Source: a bacterium (GTDB lineage: Bacteria; Verrucomicrobiota; Verrucomicrobiia; Limisphaerales; UBA11358). Taken from it: a stretch of DNA of 49,802 nucleotides. A program made the position numbers and the translations under genes. The notes beneath the pieces were generated by a model. That model was not told the DNA's origin. It searched no databases and saw only the letters and a program-made list of their open reading frames with translations. Numbering within the stretch: the stretch's first letter is position 1; every line of letters begins with the position of its first letter. Where the stretch lies: NCBI GenBank assembly GCA_021817945.1, contig JAKAFL010000029.1, forward strand, positions 1-49,802, written 5' to 3'. This document shows positions 1 to 8,800 of this stretch, in pieces.

Positions 1-70
1 ATATGTCGCACCTACGGCGCTTCTGGACTTTGGACTTGTATCGTATCTGTCCCTCGAACCCGGTCTGGTC

Positions 71-229
71 TGGAAGCGGTATAAGGTGGCATTCTGGATG
101 GATGCATATCTTGCAGCCACCGGCATCAAGATGGAACTGCTGCTGAAATGTGGAGCGGAGCGGCTCGAATTCAATCGCAGGACGCGGACGTATCACACCA
201 AACCTTTGCCAAAAGATTTTATCCTGTAA
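71..229 (+). pseudogene. Decayed C-terminus of a GxxExxY-type protein (copy A)
   Basis: The frame ending in the stop at 227-229 reads AYLAATGIKMELLLKCGAERLEF, which resembles the conserved end of GxxExxY proteins (family pattern roughly L.YL.ATGI..GLLLNFG...LEFKR). No start or N-terminal half remains. A better preserved sister copy lies at 2928-3050. It is followed by the short ATCCTGTTCATCC and GACAGGAT motifs that recur around such remnants here. The family assignment is from memory of the C-terminal motif only. Confidence 0.5.
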
Positions 230-330
230 ATCCTGTTCATCCGGTCCAATGCCTTTAGCAACCACGGTCCAATCCCCCGGCGCATTGATTTAATCCGCGT
301 ACGACATCATGTGCAAGGACAAGGACGTTA

Positions 331-660
331 ATGGGGACGCCGGAAGAAATTCGAGACAGGATGAACAGGATGGACAGGATACCGGAATGGAAGATCAAGA
401 GCTGCAAAAGGTGCTGGCGAAAATGTGCCGTTTATTTGTATCCGTTCCAGAAATCCAGATTGGTGAGGCGGTCTGGCTGTGATATTCTGTTGGGATGTCA
501 GGAGATTTTGAGGTGGAAAGCTATCCGAACGGTGGATGTTACCTGCTTCATCTGGAATATTTTCACGCCATGGGCCTGCATATGCCGCTCCTGACGGAGC
601 TTAAAAATCTTTTAGCGGGTGCAACTACAAATATGTCGCACCTACGGCGCTTCTGGACCT
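331..660 (+). repeat. Degenerate repeat unit, copy 1 (GACAGGAT / LTELK / SHLRRFW segment)
   Basis: This stretch begins with GACAGGAT-type direct repeats (around 355-380) and ends with a segment whose frame reads GLHMPLLTELKNLLAGATTNMSHLRRFW. The same order of blocks recurs at 2560-2880, and the 570-657 part is almost identical to 2794-2881. Divergence elsewhere and the lack of a long intact frame argue for a decayed repeat, not a gene. Small open frames here should not be taken as proteins. Confidence 0.55.
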
Positions 661-943
661 GTGCCTGCAATTTGTTTTCAAATTGCGACTGGCATGGGGG
701 CTCCAACCGGATAAAGGCCGTGATGGTTTGGCGAACGCTGGGTGTCCCCACCCGACGTTCGTTGGCCTATTTTTCGCCGGGTGCATCATCCGGCGCGTTG
801 TTTCACGGTTATTTTGAAGAAAAAGATGGCAAAACATTATACTCTGGTGGAAGATTGGCTCGTGACGAATCTATGCCCAATTGATTCGCAGAACCCGAGA
901 TTCTGTGCCGCATGGCAGGGAATCGGGAGGGTTGGTTTGTTTC

Positions 944-1109
944 AACCCGAAAAACGAAATTCAAAAGGCCAATCTGCGTCAATCTACTGGGCGCAAATTC
1001 TTTGGAAAAACCTCACCAGACCGCTTCGGGTATGGTTTCGATTTTTTCCAAAGAGTTTCCGCTCCAGCATCTTGCCACATCCTAGCCCTTTCAATTTCGC
1101 TTTTCGGGT
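944..1109. repeat. MITE-like palindromic-end element R1, copy 1
   Basis: A 166 bp element whose left end AACCCGAAAAACGAAATTCA is the inverted complement of its right end TTTCAATTTCGCTTTTCGGG. It has no coding capacity. A second nearly full-length copy is at 15986-16148, with partial copies at 3337-3397, 18267-18372 (inverted) and 32664-32719 (inverted). Terminal inverted repeats, small size and dispersed copies are what a MITE would show. No target duplication is obvious. Confidence 0.6.
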
Positions 1110-1540
1110 ACAAAGCGCGGTTGGGATTATCTGCGGCTGGGTTGCGCTGCGGGCGGAGGCGGCGATGACGGTGGATTGGATAGCCGGACGGCTTCAGATG
1201 GGTTCGCCGGGATAGTCAATCATCTGCTATATCGCAGCCGTAAGCAGAACTCAAAGAGAGGCACAATATGACAATATTAAGACCCCTTTGTGGCCCCTTT
1301 ATAGCAGGGCAGCCCCTTCCAGACGGGGTTGTTGACACGGATACGAACCTTTCTCACGCCTCTTGGAATGCCCATCATTCCAAAATCCATTGAAATCCCG
1401 GAAGATGATCTCAACCAAATCCGCAGCCGGTTCGCGAAAATCCACCACCGCAGCGGGTTCAGGAAAAGCGGGCCCCGCAATTATAAAGCCCTTATATAAG
1501 GGTCATTAAGGACCACCCTGCCATCCGTCAGTTTAATTCC
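1110..1540. other. Gene-free stretch
   Basis: No convincing gene, RNA or promoter is seen. A short plus-strand frame around 1369-1500 begins MPIIPKSIEIPEDDLNQIRSRF and could be a relic of an IS ORF, but it is too short and unmatched to annotate. Confidence 0.4.
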
Positions 1541-1783
1541 TTACCGCAACGAGTCGAGCAGGGCCTGGCGATCCACGCCCTTGTGCGCAGCCACAGCCCG
1601 CAAGATGGCATTGAGCGTGCCAATGCGAAGTGGGTTGTGATTGGGAACCGACAGCCGCTGGTGGGCGGGCGTCTCGGTTTGCAAAATGACGTGGCTGCCT
1701 TCCTGATGGATTTGGTGATAGCCCCAATCGCGGCAGAGGACTTTGATCAACTGCGTCCCGCTTAAATCCCGTGGCACTTTCAT
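1541..1783 (-). CDS. hicA: HicA-type toxin (mRNA interferase)
   Basis: The 80-residue product has the compact HicA/YcfA layout: an N-terminal helix with SGTQLIKVLCRDWGY, the GSHVIL segment carrying the conserved histidine of the double-stranded RNA-binding-like fold, then NHNPLRIGTLNAILR. In characterised members this protein cleaves mRNA and is held inactive by HicB. Its ATG overlaps the stop of the upstream hicB by four bases, so the two are translationally coupled with antitoxin first. It lies among repeats and a recombinase scrap, a typical place for a mobile toxin-antitoxin pair. Confidence 0.85.
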   Translation of the reverse strand: MKVPRDLSGTQLIKVLCRDWGYHQIHQEGSHVILQTETPAHQRLSVPNHNPLRIGTLNAILRAVAAHKGVDRQALLDSLR

Positions 1784-1995
1784 GCGGCGGCCAGCAGTTC
1801 GTCACGAACCAGACGCAGCCGGATTTGCCGGGGAGCTTTGTCGGCCTGGTCGAAGTAATAGGCGCGCACGGCTTCCTGCACGTTCCGGCGCACCTCTTCC
1901 CAGGTTTGGCCTTGCGTGAAGATGTTTTCCGAAAGACATTCGGCGCAAAAGCCGCCGTCGGCCTCATGCATCACTTCAAAAACCAGTTCGTTCAT
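1780..1995 (-). CDS. hicB: HicB-type antitoxin
   Basis: The 71-residue product MNELVFEVMHEADGGFCAECLSENIFTQG... matches the partial RNase H-like HicB fold: a beta-strand opening, the GGFCAE core and the TWEEVRRNVQEAV helix. HicB proteins bind and neutralise HicA. This one is short and seems to have no C-terminal DNA-binding domain after the core. The ATG at 1993-1995 starts the recognisable domain; the longer frame upstream, to 2226, has no family similarity and runs through recombinase debris. It overlaps hicA by four bases. Confidence 0.8.
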   Translation of the reverse strand: MNELVFEVMHEADGGFCAECLSENIFTQGQTWEEVRRNVQEAVRAYYFDQADKAPRQIRLRLVRDELLAAA

Positions 1996-2114
1996 GGGGC
2001 TATTATCGGCTTTTATGGAGGTTTTGGCAAGGGGCGGCAGCGGTGGCGCAAAAGTGCATCCAATGCACATCATTTTCAACCGGCGGCCTGGCCGCTGCAT
2101 GGTTGCGTTTCCGG

Positions 2115-2261
2115 CAGTTTGGCCGGATGCTTCTGTCGGCAGACTTCGATCAGCTTCTGGATGTTGACATGGGTGTGAATTTCGGTCGTGTTCAACCGGG
2201 CGTGACCACGCATCTGCTGGGCGCAACCGAGATCGTCGCCGTTTTGAAGCATTAGCGTAAA
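2115..2261 (-). pseudogene. C-terminal fragment of a tyrosine recombinase/integrase
   Basis: The minus-strand frame reads TLMLQNGDDLGCAQQMRGHARLNTTEIHTHV followed by NIQKLIEVCRQKHPAKL. This matches the end of site-specific tyrosine recombinases: the QQMLGHA.L.TTQIYTHVS block contains the catalytic His/Tyr region, with Y replaced by H here (IHTHV). Nothing of the N-terminal two thirds is present and the GHA motif sits in QQMRGHA, not QQMLGHA. It is read as an inactive remnant, probably of the element that brought in hicBA. Confidence 0.65.
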
Positions 2262-2559
2262 AGGGGTCAAAACGGGGTCACCCATTAGTGTGAGCGGTCA
2301 GTAGCAAAAATAGATAAACGTAAGCCAGCCTTTCATTTCTTGAAAGCTGTCCTGGCTTTTCCGGGCCGTTGCGGGCGGCGTCCAAGGTGCAATTCGTGCC
2401 TGTCATTTCTGTCGTTGGTTCGGATGCCTTCCTCCCTTGCGGGAGGTGATCCGTTCAGTTACCCGTCTGGTTCCGTCCCATAAACCCCGTCGAGTCTGGA
2501 AGCCGTATAAGGTTGCATTCATCCAGGCACGACATCATGCGTAGCTACAGGGGCCTGAA

Positions 2560-2881
2560 TGGCAATCATGGCAGAAAACCTGGACAGGATTAACAGGATG
2601 GACAGGATGCTAAAATGGAGGAACACGAACTGCAAAAGGCGTTGGCGAAAATGTACCTTTTATTTGTATTCGTGTCAGCAACCCCGTTTGGTGAGGCGGT
2701 TTGGATGTGATAGACTGCCTGGATGTCAGGGGATTTTGAGGTGATCGGCTTTGCAAGCGGTGGGGGTAAATTCCGCCTTCTAAAATATTTGTAGCCATGG
2801 GCCTGCATATGCCGCTCCTGACGGAGCTTAAAAATCTTTTAGCGGGTGCAACTACAAATATGTCGCACCTACGGCGCTTCT
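2560..2881 (+). repeat. Degenerate repeat unit, copy 2
   Basis: The block order of 331-660 is repeated: GACAGGAT-type direct repeats near 2582-2610, a GATGTCAGG motif, then GLHMPLLTELKNLLAGATTNMSHLRRFW at 2797-2882. Unlike copy 1 it runs straight into a GxxExxY-like remnant (2928-3050). With 1-345 it defines a segmental duplication of about 2.86 kb offset. The interval 2262-2559 just before it holds nothing recognisable apart from a short CCTCCC/GGGAGG hairpin near 2430. Confidence 0.5.
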
Positions 2882-2927
2882 GGACTTTGGACTTGTATCG
2901 TATCTGTCCCTCGAACCCGGTCTGGTC

Positions 2928-3050
2928 TGGAAGCGGTATAAGGTGGCATTCTGGATGGATGCATATCTTGCAGCCACCGGCATCGAGGTGGGACTGCTGT
3001 TCAATTTCAGAGCGGAGATGCTTGAATTCAAATGCAGAGCGCGGATGTAA
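2928..3050 (+). pseudogene. Decayed C-terminus of a GxxExxY-type protein (copy B)
   Basis: The frame ending in TAA at 3048-3050 reads AYLAATGIEVGLLFNF and then RAEMLEFKCRARM. It is closer to the family end motif (ATGIEVGLLLNFG...LEFKR) than copy A, and the bases upstream (2858-2985) are almost identical to 1-128. No N-terminal portion exists. After it come the ATCCTGTTCATCC motif and a third partial set of GACAGGAT repeats (3213-3240). Confidence 0.55.
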
Positions 3051-3284
3051 TACCCCAAACCGTTGCCAAATATTTTATCCTGTAAATCCTGTTCATCCAG
3101 TCCGATGGCTTTACCAACTACGGTCCAATCCCCCGGCGCATTGATTTAATCCGCGCGCGACATCATGCGCAAGGACAAGGACGCTAATGGGGACCCCGGA
3201 AGAAATTCGAGACAGGATTAACAGGATGGACAGGATGCTAAAATGGAGAATCCAGAACAGCAAAAGGCGCTGGCACACGAATTA

Positions 3285-3397
3285 AACAAGGCCAAAATCC
3301 CCAGTCGCAGCATCCTTCCGAATTTTAAGAGAGGCTCAAAGAGTTTCCGCCCCAGCATCTCGCGGCATCTTGACCCTTTCCATTTCGCTTTTCGGAT
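3285..3397. repeat. Partial R2 end joined to partial R1 element
   Basis: Positions 3285-3336 match the end of the roughly 260 bp repeat R2 (AAAATCCCCAGTCGCAGCA, then a TTTTAAG...AGGCTC end as at 32615-32659). Positions 3337-3397 match the right half of the MITE-like R1 element (GAGTTTCCG...TTTCGCTTTTCGG). R2-R1 adjacency is also seen at 18267-18429 and 32404-32719. The block abuts the hflX stop codon. Confidence 0.5.
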
Positions 3398-4770
3398 TAA
3401 AGAGATTTGGCTGTGACCAGGAAAGGGGCAAATTCCGCCTGGAAATTGGGGGGAATGCGGGCCTTGAAGCGTCCATGTTTGGCGGCATACTTTTGCTCCA
3501 AAACCTGTCCCACGGCATGCAGCCGGGCAATCACCGCAGCGGACTCATGCGGGATCTTCAAATCCACCAGGTCGCGCACGGGTCGCAATTGGGTGCCCAA
3601 CTCGGCCAGCAAGGATGGAATGCCTTCACCGGTTTTGGCTGAAATGGACACCGCCCCGGGATGCAGGTCGCGAATCCTTTGCAGTGAGGCGGCTTCGACC
3701 GGCTGGTCCACCTTGTTTAAAACCATAAGGGTGGGTTTGGAAACCGCCCCCATTTCGGTCAGAACGGCGTTGACTGCCATGATTTGCTCTTCGGCCTGCG
3801 GATGACTGGTGTCCACCACATGCAGCAGTAAATCTGCCTGGACCACCTCCTCCAGAGTGGCCTTGAAAGCCTCCACCAATCCATGGGGCAGTTTTTTGAT
3901 GAACCCCACTGTGTCTGTCAGCAGCACATTCTGGTTGGTGGGCAGCCGCAACCGCCGGGTGGTCGGGTCCAGCGTGGCAAATAACTGGTCTTCTGCAAGA
4001 ACATCCGCCCCTGTCAATTGGTTGAGCAAGGTGGATTTGCCGGCGTTGGTGTACCCTACGATCGAAGCCAGGGGCCATTGGCTGCGCTGCCGTCCGGCCC
4101 TTTGGGTCTGACGTTGTCGCCGCACCATGTCCAGGTCCCGCTGGATCCGGTCTATCCGCTCGGATACCTTGCGGCGATCGGCTTCCAATTGTGATTCGCC
4201 TTCGCCCCCGCGCATGCCAATCCCGCCGGATTGACGTGAAAGATGTCCCCAAAACCGGGTCAGCCTTGGCAGGAGGTGTTGCAACTGGGCCAGTTCAATC
4301 TGAAGTTTGCCTTCCCGGGTTCGCGCCCGCTGCGCAAAAATATCCAGAATCAATGCGGTTCGGTCCAAAACCTTGCAGTTGAAAATTTTTTCGAGGTTGC
4401 GGCTTTGGGCGGGGGACAGTTCATCGTCAAATATCACCGTGTCCACGCCCTGATCCTTGCAGAAACGGCTGAATTCGCCTGCCTTGCCCGGGCCAATGAA
4501 TGTGGCGGCATTGAAGCTATCCATCTTTTGAATGCCCTCTGCCACCACCTCCGCCCCCGCAGTCTGGGCCAGTTCGGCCAGCTCAGCCAGGGAATCCTTG
4601 ACGCCGGACCTGCCATTGGACTTGATCTCCACGCCCACGAGGAAGGCGCGTTCCAACCGGGTTTTTTCGATATGAACCAGCGATTTCAATGTTTTTGTGC
4701 CAACAAGTTTACCTGAAACTGACCTGCTGACCATGTCAAAATGGGGGCCGGAAAATTCATGCGGAAACAT
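3397..4770 (-). CDS. hflX: Ribosome-associated GTPase HflX
   Basis: The 457-residue protein has the full HflX architecture: an N-terminal nucleotide-binding-like domain (about 35-170, with FIGPGKAGEF and VIFDDELSPAQSRNLE), a glycine-rich linker and helical region (SGGIGMRGGEGESQLE near 181-195), then the G domain with P-loop GYTNAGKST (239-247), DTVGFI and NKVD. HflX binds 50S or 70S ribosomes and splits stalled ones under stress. Length matches the family. The ATG at 4768-4770 is used; an internal Met 12 codons later is an alternative. The gene ends inside repeat debris and the next gene upstream, pabB, has the same direction. Confidence 0.95.
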   Translation of the reverse strand: MFPHEFSGPHFDMVSRSVSGKLVGTKTLKSLVHIEKTRLERAFLVGVEIKSNGRSGVKDSLAELAELAQTAGAEVVAEGIQKMDSFNAATFIGPGKAGEFSRFCKDQGVDTVIFDDELSPAQSRNLEKIFNCKVLDRTALILDIFAQRARTREGKLQIELAQLQHLLPRLTRFWGHLSRQSGGIGMRGGEGESQLEADRRKVSERIDRIQRDLDMVRRQRQTQRAGRQRSQWPLASIVGYTNAGKSTLLNQLTGADVLAEDQLFATLDPTTRRLRLPTNQNVLLTDTVGFIKKLPHGLVEAFKATLEEVVQADLLLHVVDTSHPQAEEQIMAVNAVLTEMGAVSKPTLMVLNKVDQPVEAASLQRIRDLHPGAVSISAKTGEGIPSLLAELGTQLRPVRDLVDLKIPHESAAVIARLHAVGQVLEQKYAAKHGRFKARIPPNFQAEFAPFLVTAKSL

Positions 4771-4870
4771 GTGCGCGCAAAAGGGTGCCCGGCCTTTTCG
4801 TCAAAACCAGTGCTCCTTGTCATGGCCCAACGAGCGCCCGTGGATGCGGAGGGTGGATGGTCAAAGTCAG

Positions 4871-6355
4871 TCATTGAAGGCGGGCTTGCGGGATGGGCTT
4901 GGATTCGTGCAAATCCCCGGTTGATTCCAGTGCTGCCAGAAACCCAGCGGCTTTCGATGCGGTTTCCTCAAATTCCGCCTCGGGATCCGAGTCTGCCACA
5001 ATGCCGGCGCCAACATTGAAATAGATCTGCTTGCCGGTCAGCACCGCTGTTCGAATGGCCACTGACAAACGGCTCGAGGGGTTGAACCCCAGGTACCCAA
5101 TCGCCCCGCAGTACACACCGCGGGAAACCGGTTCCAATTCATCAATGATCTCCATGGCGCGAAACTTGGGGGCGCCGGTGATGCTGCCGCCCGGGAAGCA
5201 CGAGCACAAGGCGCACAAGTGGGTTTTTCCGGGTTTCAACCGTCCTTCCACGGATGATACCAGGTGCTGGACTTGGGAGAATTTTTGCAGCGCGGCGAGG
5301 GTGGGCACGTGAATGGATCCGAATTCGCAGATCTGCCCCAGGTCGTTTCTCAAGAGGTCGGTGATCATCACCAGTTCCGCCATCTCCTTGGCGCTGGTTT
5401 GCAATTCCACGGCCAGTCGTTTGTCTTCCGCCTCATTTCTTCCGCGGGGGCGTGTGCCTTTAATGGGGCTGGTGACCACATGGCGGTCCTGCATATGGAG
5501 GAACTGCTCGGGAGAGGAGGAGATCACGGCAAAATGTCCCGCGTCCAGGTAGGCGGAAAAAGGAGCGGGGGATGCTGCGGCGAGGCGCCGGTAGAAGGCC
5601 CAACCTGTTCCCATGGCGGGAGCGCTGATGCGACGGGATAGGTTGACCTGGTAAATGTCTCCTCTCTGGATATAGGCCTGGGCCCGAGCCACAGACTCGA
5701 TGAAATCCTGCCGCGACAGGTTTGAGGACCATGCGGGTTTGAAACCTCGCGTCCGCAAGCGGTTTTGATCTGGCGGGTTGCCCGGGATGGTGGCAGGTGC
5801 AGAGGATAAAGTGAGGCATTCCTTCCAAAATTTCAGGTCCTTTCGGGCCTGCTGCACATCGCGGCTGCCATCCTCCTGCAGGCCGGTGGCAACCGCCAGG
5901 ACTTTATCCTGGAGATGATCAAATACCACCATGCTGCCGTAGAAGCCCAGCCTGCAATCCGGCAGGTCCAGGTCATTTTCTGCACGATGCCTTAATTTAG
6001 GTTCAACGGACTGTTTAAGGTCGTAACCCCAATACCCCAAGATGCCGCCCAATGGGTACCCCAGATTCCCACCTTCCAATTCCTCGTACCTGGCGAGCAG
6101 GGTTTCGAGGCGATTCCAGGGATTTGCGAAATGGCAGCTCGCCATGCGATGGTTCTTACCCCAGGTTTCACAAGCAAAACCGCGGGACTGGAATTTGAGA
6201 AAAGGGCGGGCGGCGACAAGGGAGAAGCGCGCGCAGGGGGAGATGGGAACGGTGCTTTGAAGCAATGCAACCCCATCCTCGCCGGCACGAAGGAGATGAT
6301 CCACCAATGTGTCGGGAGTATGCGGTGAGCGAACTTCTTCAATCAATGCCTGCAT
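4871..6355 (-). CDS. pabB: Aminodeoxychorismate synthase component I (PabB-like)
   Basis: The chorismate-utilising enzyme domain is complete: GDIYQVNLSRR, SSSPEQFL, PIKGTRPRG, ELVMITDLLRNDLG, PGGSITGAPK and GAGIVADSDPE. The PIKGT lysine is the signature separating PabB from TrpE (PIAGT), so the role inferred is making aminodeoxychorismate for folate with a separate glutaminase. No pabA or pabC is adjacent. The open frame extends to 6601 inside msrB, but the Met at 6353-6355 (MQALIEEVRSPH) begins the family-like part and leaves 76 bases to the msrB stop, giving 494 residues. No strong Shine-Dalgarno decides the start. Confidence 0.88.
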   Translation of the reverse strand: MQALIEEVRSPHTPDTLVDHLLRAGEDGVALLQSTVPISPCARFSLVAARPFLKFQSRGFACETWGKNHRMASCHFANPWNRLETLLARYEELEGGNLGYPLGGILGYWGYDLKQSVEPKLRHRAENDLDLPDCRLGFYGSMVVFDHLQDKVLAVATGLQEDGSRDVQQARKDLKFWKECLTLSSAPATIPGNPPDQNRLRTRGFKPAWSSNLSRQDFIESVARAQAYIQRGDIYQVNLSRRISAPAMGTGWAFYRRLAAASPAPFSAYLDAGHFAVISSSPEQFLHMQDRHVVTSPIKGTRPRGRNEAEDKRLAVELQTSAKEMAELVMITDLLRNDLGQICEFGSIHVPTLAALQKFSQVQHLVSSVEGRLKPGKTHLCALCSCFPGGSITGAPKFRAMEIIDELEPVSRGVYCGAIGYLGFNPSSRLSVAIRTAVLTGKQIYFNVGAGIVADSDPEAEFEETASKAAGFLAALESTGDLHESKPIPQARLQ

Positions 6356-6431
6356 GGGAGTGTTCCAAGCTGGCGGTCTGTGGCAGGTTGGCGCGTGCCC
6401 ACGGGGCTCTTTATTTTCCCCCGGCGCAAGC

Positions 6432-7136
6432 TCACGGATTGGTGGGTGCGGCGTTTGTGCCAGGTGCCTTGTAAAGTCCTGCCTTGATAAAAGGTCCAAG
6501 CAGGTTGCCATATCCCCTGGCCTCCATTTCCTGGACTGGAATAAAACGCAGGGCGGCGGAATTGATGCAATATCGCAGGTGCGAAGGCCCGGGGCCATCA
6601 TCGAAAACGTGGCCCAGATGCGAATCGGCCATGGAAGATCTCACTTCCGTGCGGTCCATCCCATAGGAATAATCCTCCTTCTCCACCACCTTGGCGGACG
6701 AGACAGGCTTGCTGAAACTGGGCCAGCCACAGCCGGAATCAAATTTGTCCAAGGAACTGAAGAGAGGATCTCCCGAGACCACGTCCACGTAAATGCCCGG
6801 CTCATGGTTGTCCCAAAAAGCATTGCGAAATGGAGGCTCCGTGGCTGCTTTCTGGGTAACTTCGTACTGTTCCCGGGTCAGTTGCTTGCGCAACACCGTA
6901 TCAGGGGGTTTTGTGAAGGGCGTCATGTTTTGAGCGTGGGTGTTTGCGGCGGCGGCTGTTTCGGAATGAGTCTGGGGCGGGTCAGCCTGGGCTGGCATGC
7001 AGACGGGAGTGCCTGACATCAGCCATGCCATCCCTGCCACAGAGATGCATTTCATTGAAGCCATCAGCGCCTTCGAAAGCATGCGGGCACCGGGTTGGTC
7101 ATCCGCTCCGCAAAGATTTTGGGCCATTTTGATCAT
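6432..7136 (-). CDS. msrB: Peptide-methionine (R)-S-oxide reductase MsrB, exported
   Basis: The C-terminal 150 residues are a MsrB domain: [36 protein letters not shown] and the catalytic [11 protein letters not shown]. It reduces Met-R-sulfoxide in oxidised proteins. The paired CxxC zinc sites of many MsrB proteins are missing. An N-terminal hydrophobic stretch ([24 protein letters not shown]) looks like a signal peptide, so a periplasmic location is inferred. The ATG at 7134-7136 overlaps the LOG gene stop by four bases, though Met 19 (7082) or Met 28 (7055) would give a more standard signal peptide. MsrA is encoded separately at 10785-11426. Confidence 0.9.
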   Translation of the reverse strand: MIKMAQNLCGADDQPGARMLSKALMASMKCISVAGMAWLMSGTPVCMPAQADPPQTHSETAAAANTHAQNMTPFTKPPDTVLRKQLTREQYEVTQKAATEPPFRNAFWDNHEPGIYVDVVSGDPLFSSLDKFDSGCGWPSFSKPVSSAKVVEKEDYSYGMDRTEVRSSMADSHLGHVFDDGPGPSHLRYCINSAALRFIPVQEMEARGYGNLLGPFIKAGLYKAPGTNAAPTNP

Positions 7137-7810
7137 GAAAAGGCTTTCGAGAGGTTGCCGGGCGTTCCCACGCGGCGTTCATAATCCATGATGATTTTAA
7201 CCACCTCCTCAGGGTCGTCGGTCATTTGGACCAAGTCCAAATCTCCAGGACTTATGAAATGATTTTTATCCAGCCGCGATTTCATCCACAAGAGCAGGCC
7301 GCGCCAATGATCTGTTCCAAATAGCACCAGGGGGAACTGCGGGATTCTCTGGGTCTGCACCAGGGTGAGCACCTCAAAAAATTCGTCCAAGGTCCCGAAA
7401 CCGCCCGGCATGAAAATAAATCCTAGGCTGTATTTGACAAAACATACTTTTCGCGCAAAAAAGTAATGAAAATGAATAGGGATGTTGGAAAAGCGGTTGC
7501 CCGTTTGTTCGTGGGGCAGTTCGATGTTCAAACCCACCGATTTTCCACCGGCCTGTGCCGCTCCCTTGTTGGCCGCCTCCATGATGCCCGGGCCTCCACC
7601 CGTCACCACCGCGATGTTTTGATGAGCCAACCCCTTGGCGATGGCCATTGCCGCCTGGTAGTAATGATCCTCCGGCTTGGTGCGGGCGGACCCAAAGATG
7701 GTTGCCGCCGGACCGACCTGGGACATGGTTTGGAATGAATCCACAAATTCCGCCATGATGCGGAAAATCCTCCACGGATCCTCATGAACATAACTGGTTT
7801 GGTCGCTCAT
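7133..7810 (-). CDS. LOG family protein (TIGR00730-type Rossmann fold)
   Basis: The product carries [14 protein letters not shown] and [20 protein letters not shown], the two signatures of LOG-family nucleotide hydrolases once annotated as lysine decarboxylases. Plant and some bacterial members release cytokinin bases from nucleoside monophosphates; the substrate here is unknown. The Met at 7808-7810 ([26 protein letters not shown]) gives 225 residues, close to the family; the frame upstream to 7942 has no similarity. The stop overlaps the msrB start (ATGA), so the two are probably co-transcribed. Confidence 0.88.
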   Translation of the reverse strand: MSDQTSYVHEDPWRIFRIMAEFVDSFQTMSQVGPAATIFGSARTKPEDHYYQAAMAIAKGLAHQNIAVVTGGGPGIMEAANKGAAQAGGKSVGLNIELPHEQTGNRFSNIPIHFHYFFARKVCFVKYSLGFIFMPGGFGTLDEFFEVLTLVQTQRIPQFPLVLFGTDHWRGLLLWMKSRLDKNHFISPGDLDLVQMTDDPEEVVKIIMDYERRVGTPGNLSKAFS

Positions 7811-8230
7811 GCGGGAAACATACCGTTGAATAGCCTTTTTAACAAGGGCACACCACCTTCCCATTTTTCCGGTTTGGGTTTTGAAACACGAAAAACGGTC
7901 ATGGATGCCGTTGGTTCCACCCTGAAGGTGATTTTGGCCCAATTGCCGGAAGGGGAGGGTTTTTTAGCCTAGGGAAATGCCCGCGACAGGCGCGCAGGAG
8001 TTGGTGTTTCCTGGATTGTCATTAGATATGCTAATTTAAATCCGTTGAAAGTTTGTCATTTTGTCGTTGCTATTTTTGCCGGGCGCGGTAGATTAGGGGC
8101 ATCTGTTAGATAGCTTGTCAGTCCCATGGCATGGAAAATCTTCAAGTGAACCTGGTTCAGTGATGATTTGAAACCCGAGGTTCGGGAACAGTCTGGTGAG
8201 TGCAGTGTTAGTCGGACAGTGTCAAATCAA
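7811..8230. other. 420 bp divergent intergenic region and long leader of the RRM gene
   Basis: This interval separates the leftward LOG gene from the rightward RRM gene. A possible promoter is TTGCTA (8068-8073), 16 bases, then TAGATT (8090-8095), which would give the RRM gene a leader of about 130 nt. Long leaders are common for cold-induced RNA-binding protein genes, but I see no defined RNA structure to claim regulation. No tRNA or other RNA gene is evident. Confidence 0.3.
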
Positions 8231-8548
8231 ATGAGTAACAAATTGTTTGTAGGAAATCTCTCCTTCAACACCACCGAAAACGCCCTTCAGGATGCATTCG
8301 CAGCCTTCGGCACCGTCACTGAGACGATCCTGATGATGGATCGTATGACCAACCGGCCCCGTGGGTTTGGTTTTGTGACCATGAGCACCGCTGAGGAAGC
8401 TCAAAAGGCCGTTGCTGGAATGAACGGCTCCCAACTGGACGGACGCGCATTGACGGTCAATGTGGCCCGTCCCCGTGAAGAACGTCCCCCAGGAGGCGGC
8501 GGTGGTCGCCGCGAGTTTAATGGCGGTGGACGCCGTGAGCGCTATTAA
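8231..8548 (+). CDS. RRM-type RNA-binding protein with Gly/Arg tail
   Basis: The 105-residue protein is one RNA recognition motif: RNP2 is LFVGNLSF near the N-terminus and RNP1 is RGFGFVTM. A short glycine/arginine tail (PPGGGGGRREFNGGGRRERY) follows. Such single-RRM proteins bind single-stranded RNA and are often cold-induced in cyanobacteria and other bacteria. The ATG at 8231 begins the domain; the frame extends upstream to 8168 without similarity. A strong terminator follows 34 bases downstream, so it is probably monocistronic. Confidence 0.92.
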   Translation: MSNKLFVGNLSFNTTENALQDAFAAFGTVTETILMMDRMTNRPRGFGFVTMSTAEEAQKAVAGMNGSQLDGRALTVNVARPREERPPGGGGGRREFNGGGRRERY

Positions 8549-8582
8549 TCGGGCTTGTCCCGGTTTTTGAGTGGTTTTAATC

Positions 8583-8613
8583 AATGGGGCCGGTATCTTG
8601 CCGGCCCCATTTT
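8583..8613 (+). terminator. Rho-independent terminator of the RRM gene
   Basis: AATGGGGCCGG (8583-8593) pairs perfectly with CCGGCCCCATT (8601-8611) across a 7-base loop and runs into a short T tract. It lies 34 bases after the RRM stop codon. Confidence 0.85.
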
Positions 8614-8800
8614 CCTATGCACTTCAGGCCCGATTCAGGGAAATCCTGCTGGAACCCCTGCTTGCCTGCCGAACTTGGATGATGCGGTTCATTTTTAATC
8701 CCATTTAATTTTAAGGATCAAGGGGCAAGGACTTGAAAGGGCCGGAGGGCGGGGCCTGTTTGCAATCATCCCCGAATGTTGAAAATTGGAGTTTAACTTT

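Noticed and set aside
1-660. CRISPR-like array suspected from the repeated GACAGGAT motifs
   Set aside because: The repeats are short, irregular and not separated by constant-length spacers; no cas genes are present.
742-1215. 157-residue open frame in the repeat region
   Set aside because: It runs through the R1 element and unrelated debris, has no family motif and its counterpart copies do not keep the frame.
1369-1500. Short plus-strand frame MPIIPKSIEIPEDDLNQIRSRF
   Set aside because: It resembles the start of some IS-encoded ORFs but is only about 43 codons and has no further support.
4697-5019. Plus-strand open frames opposite hflX and pabB
   Set aside because: They are antisense shadows of strongly supported genes.
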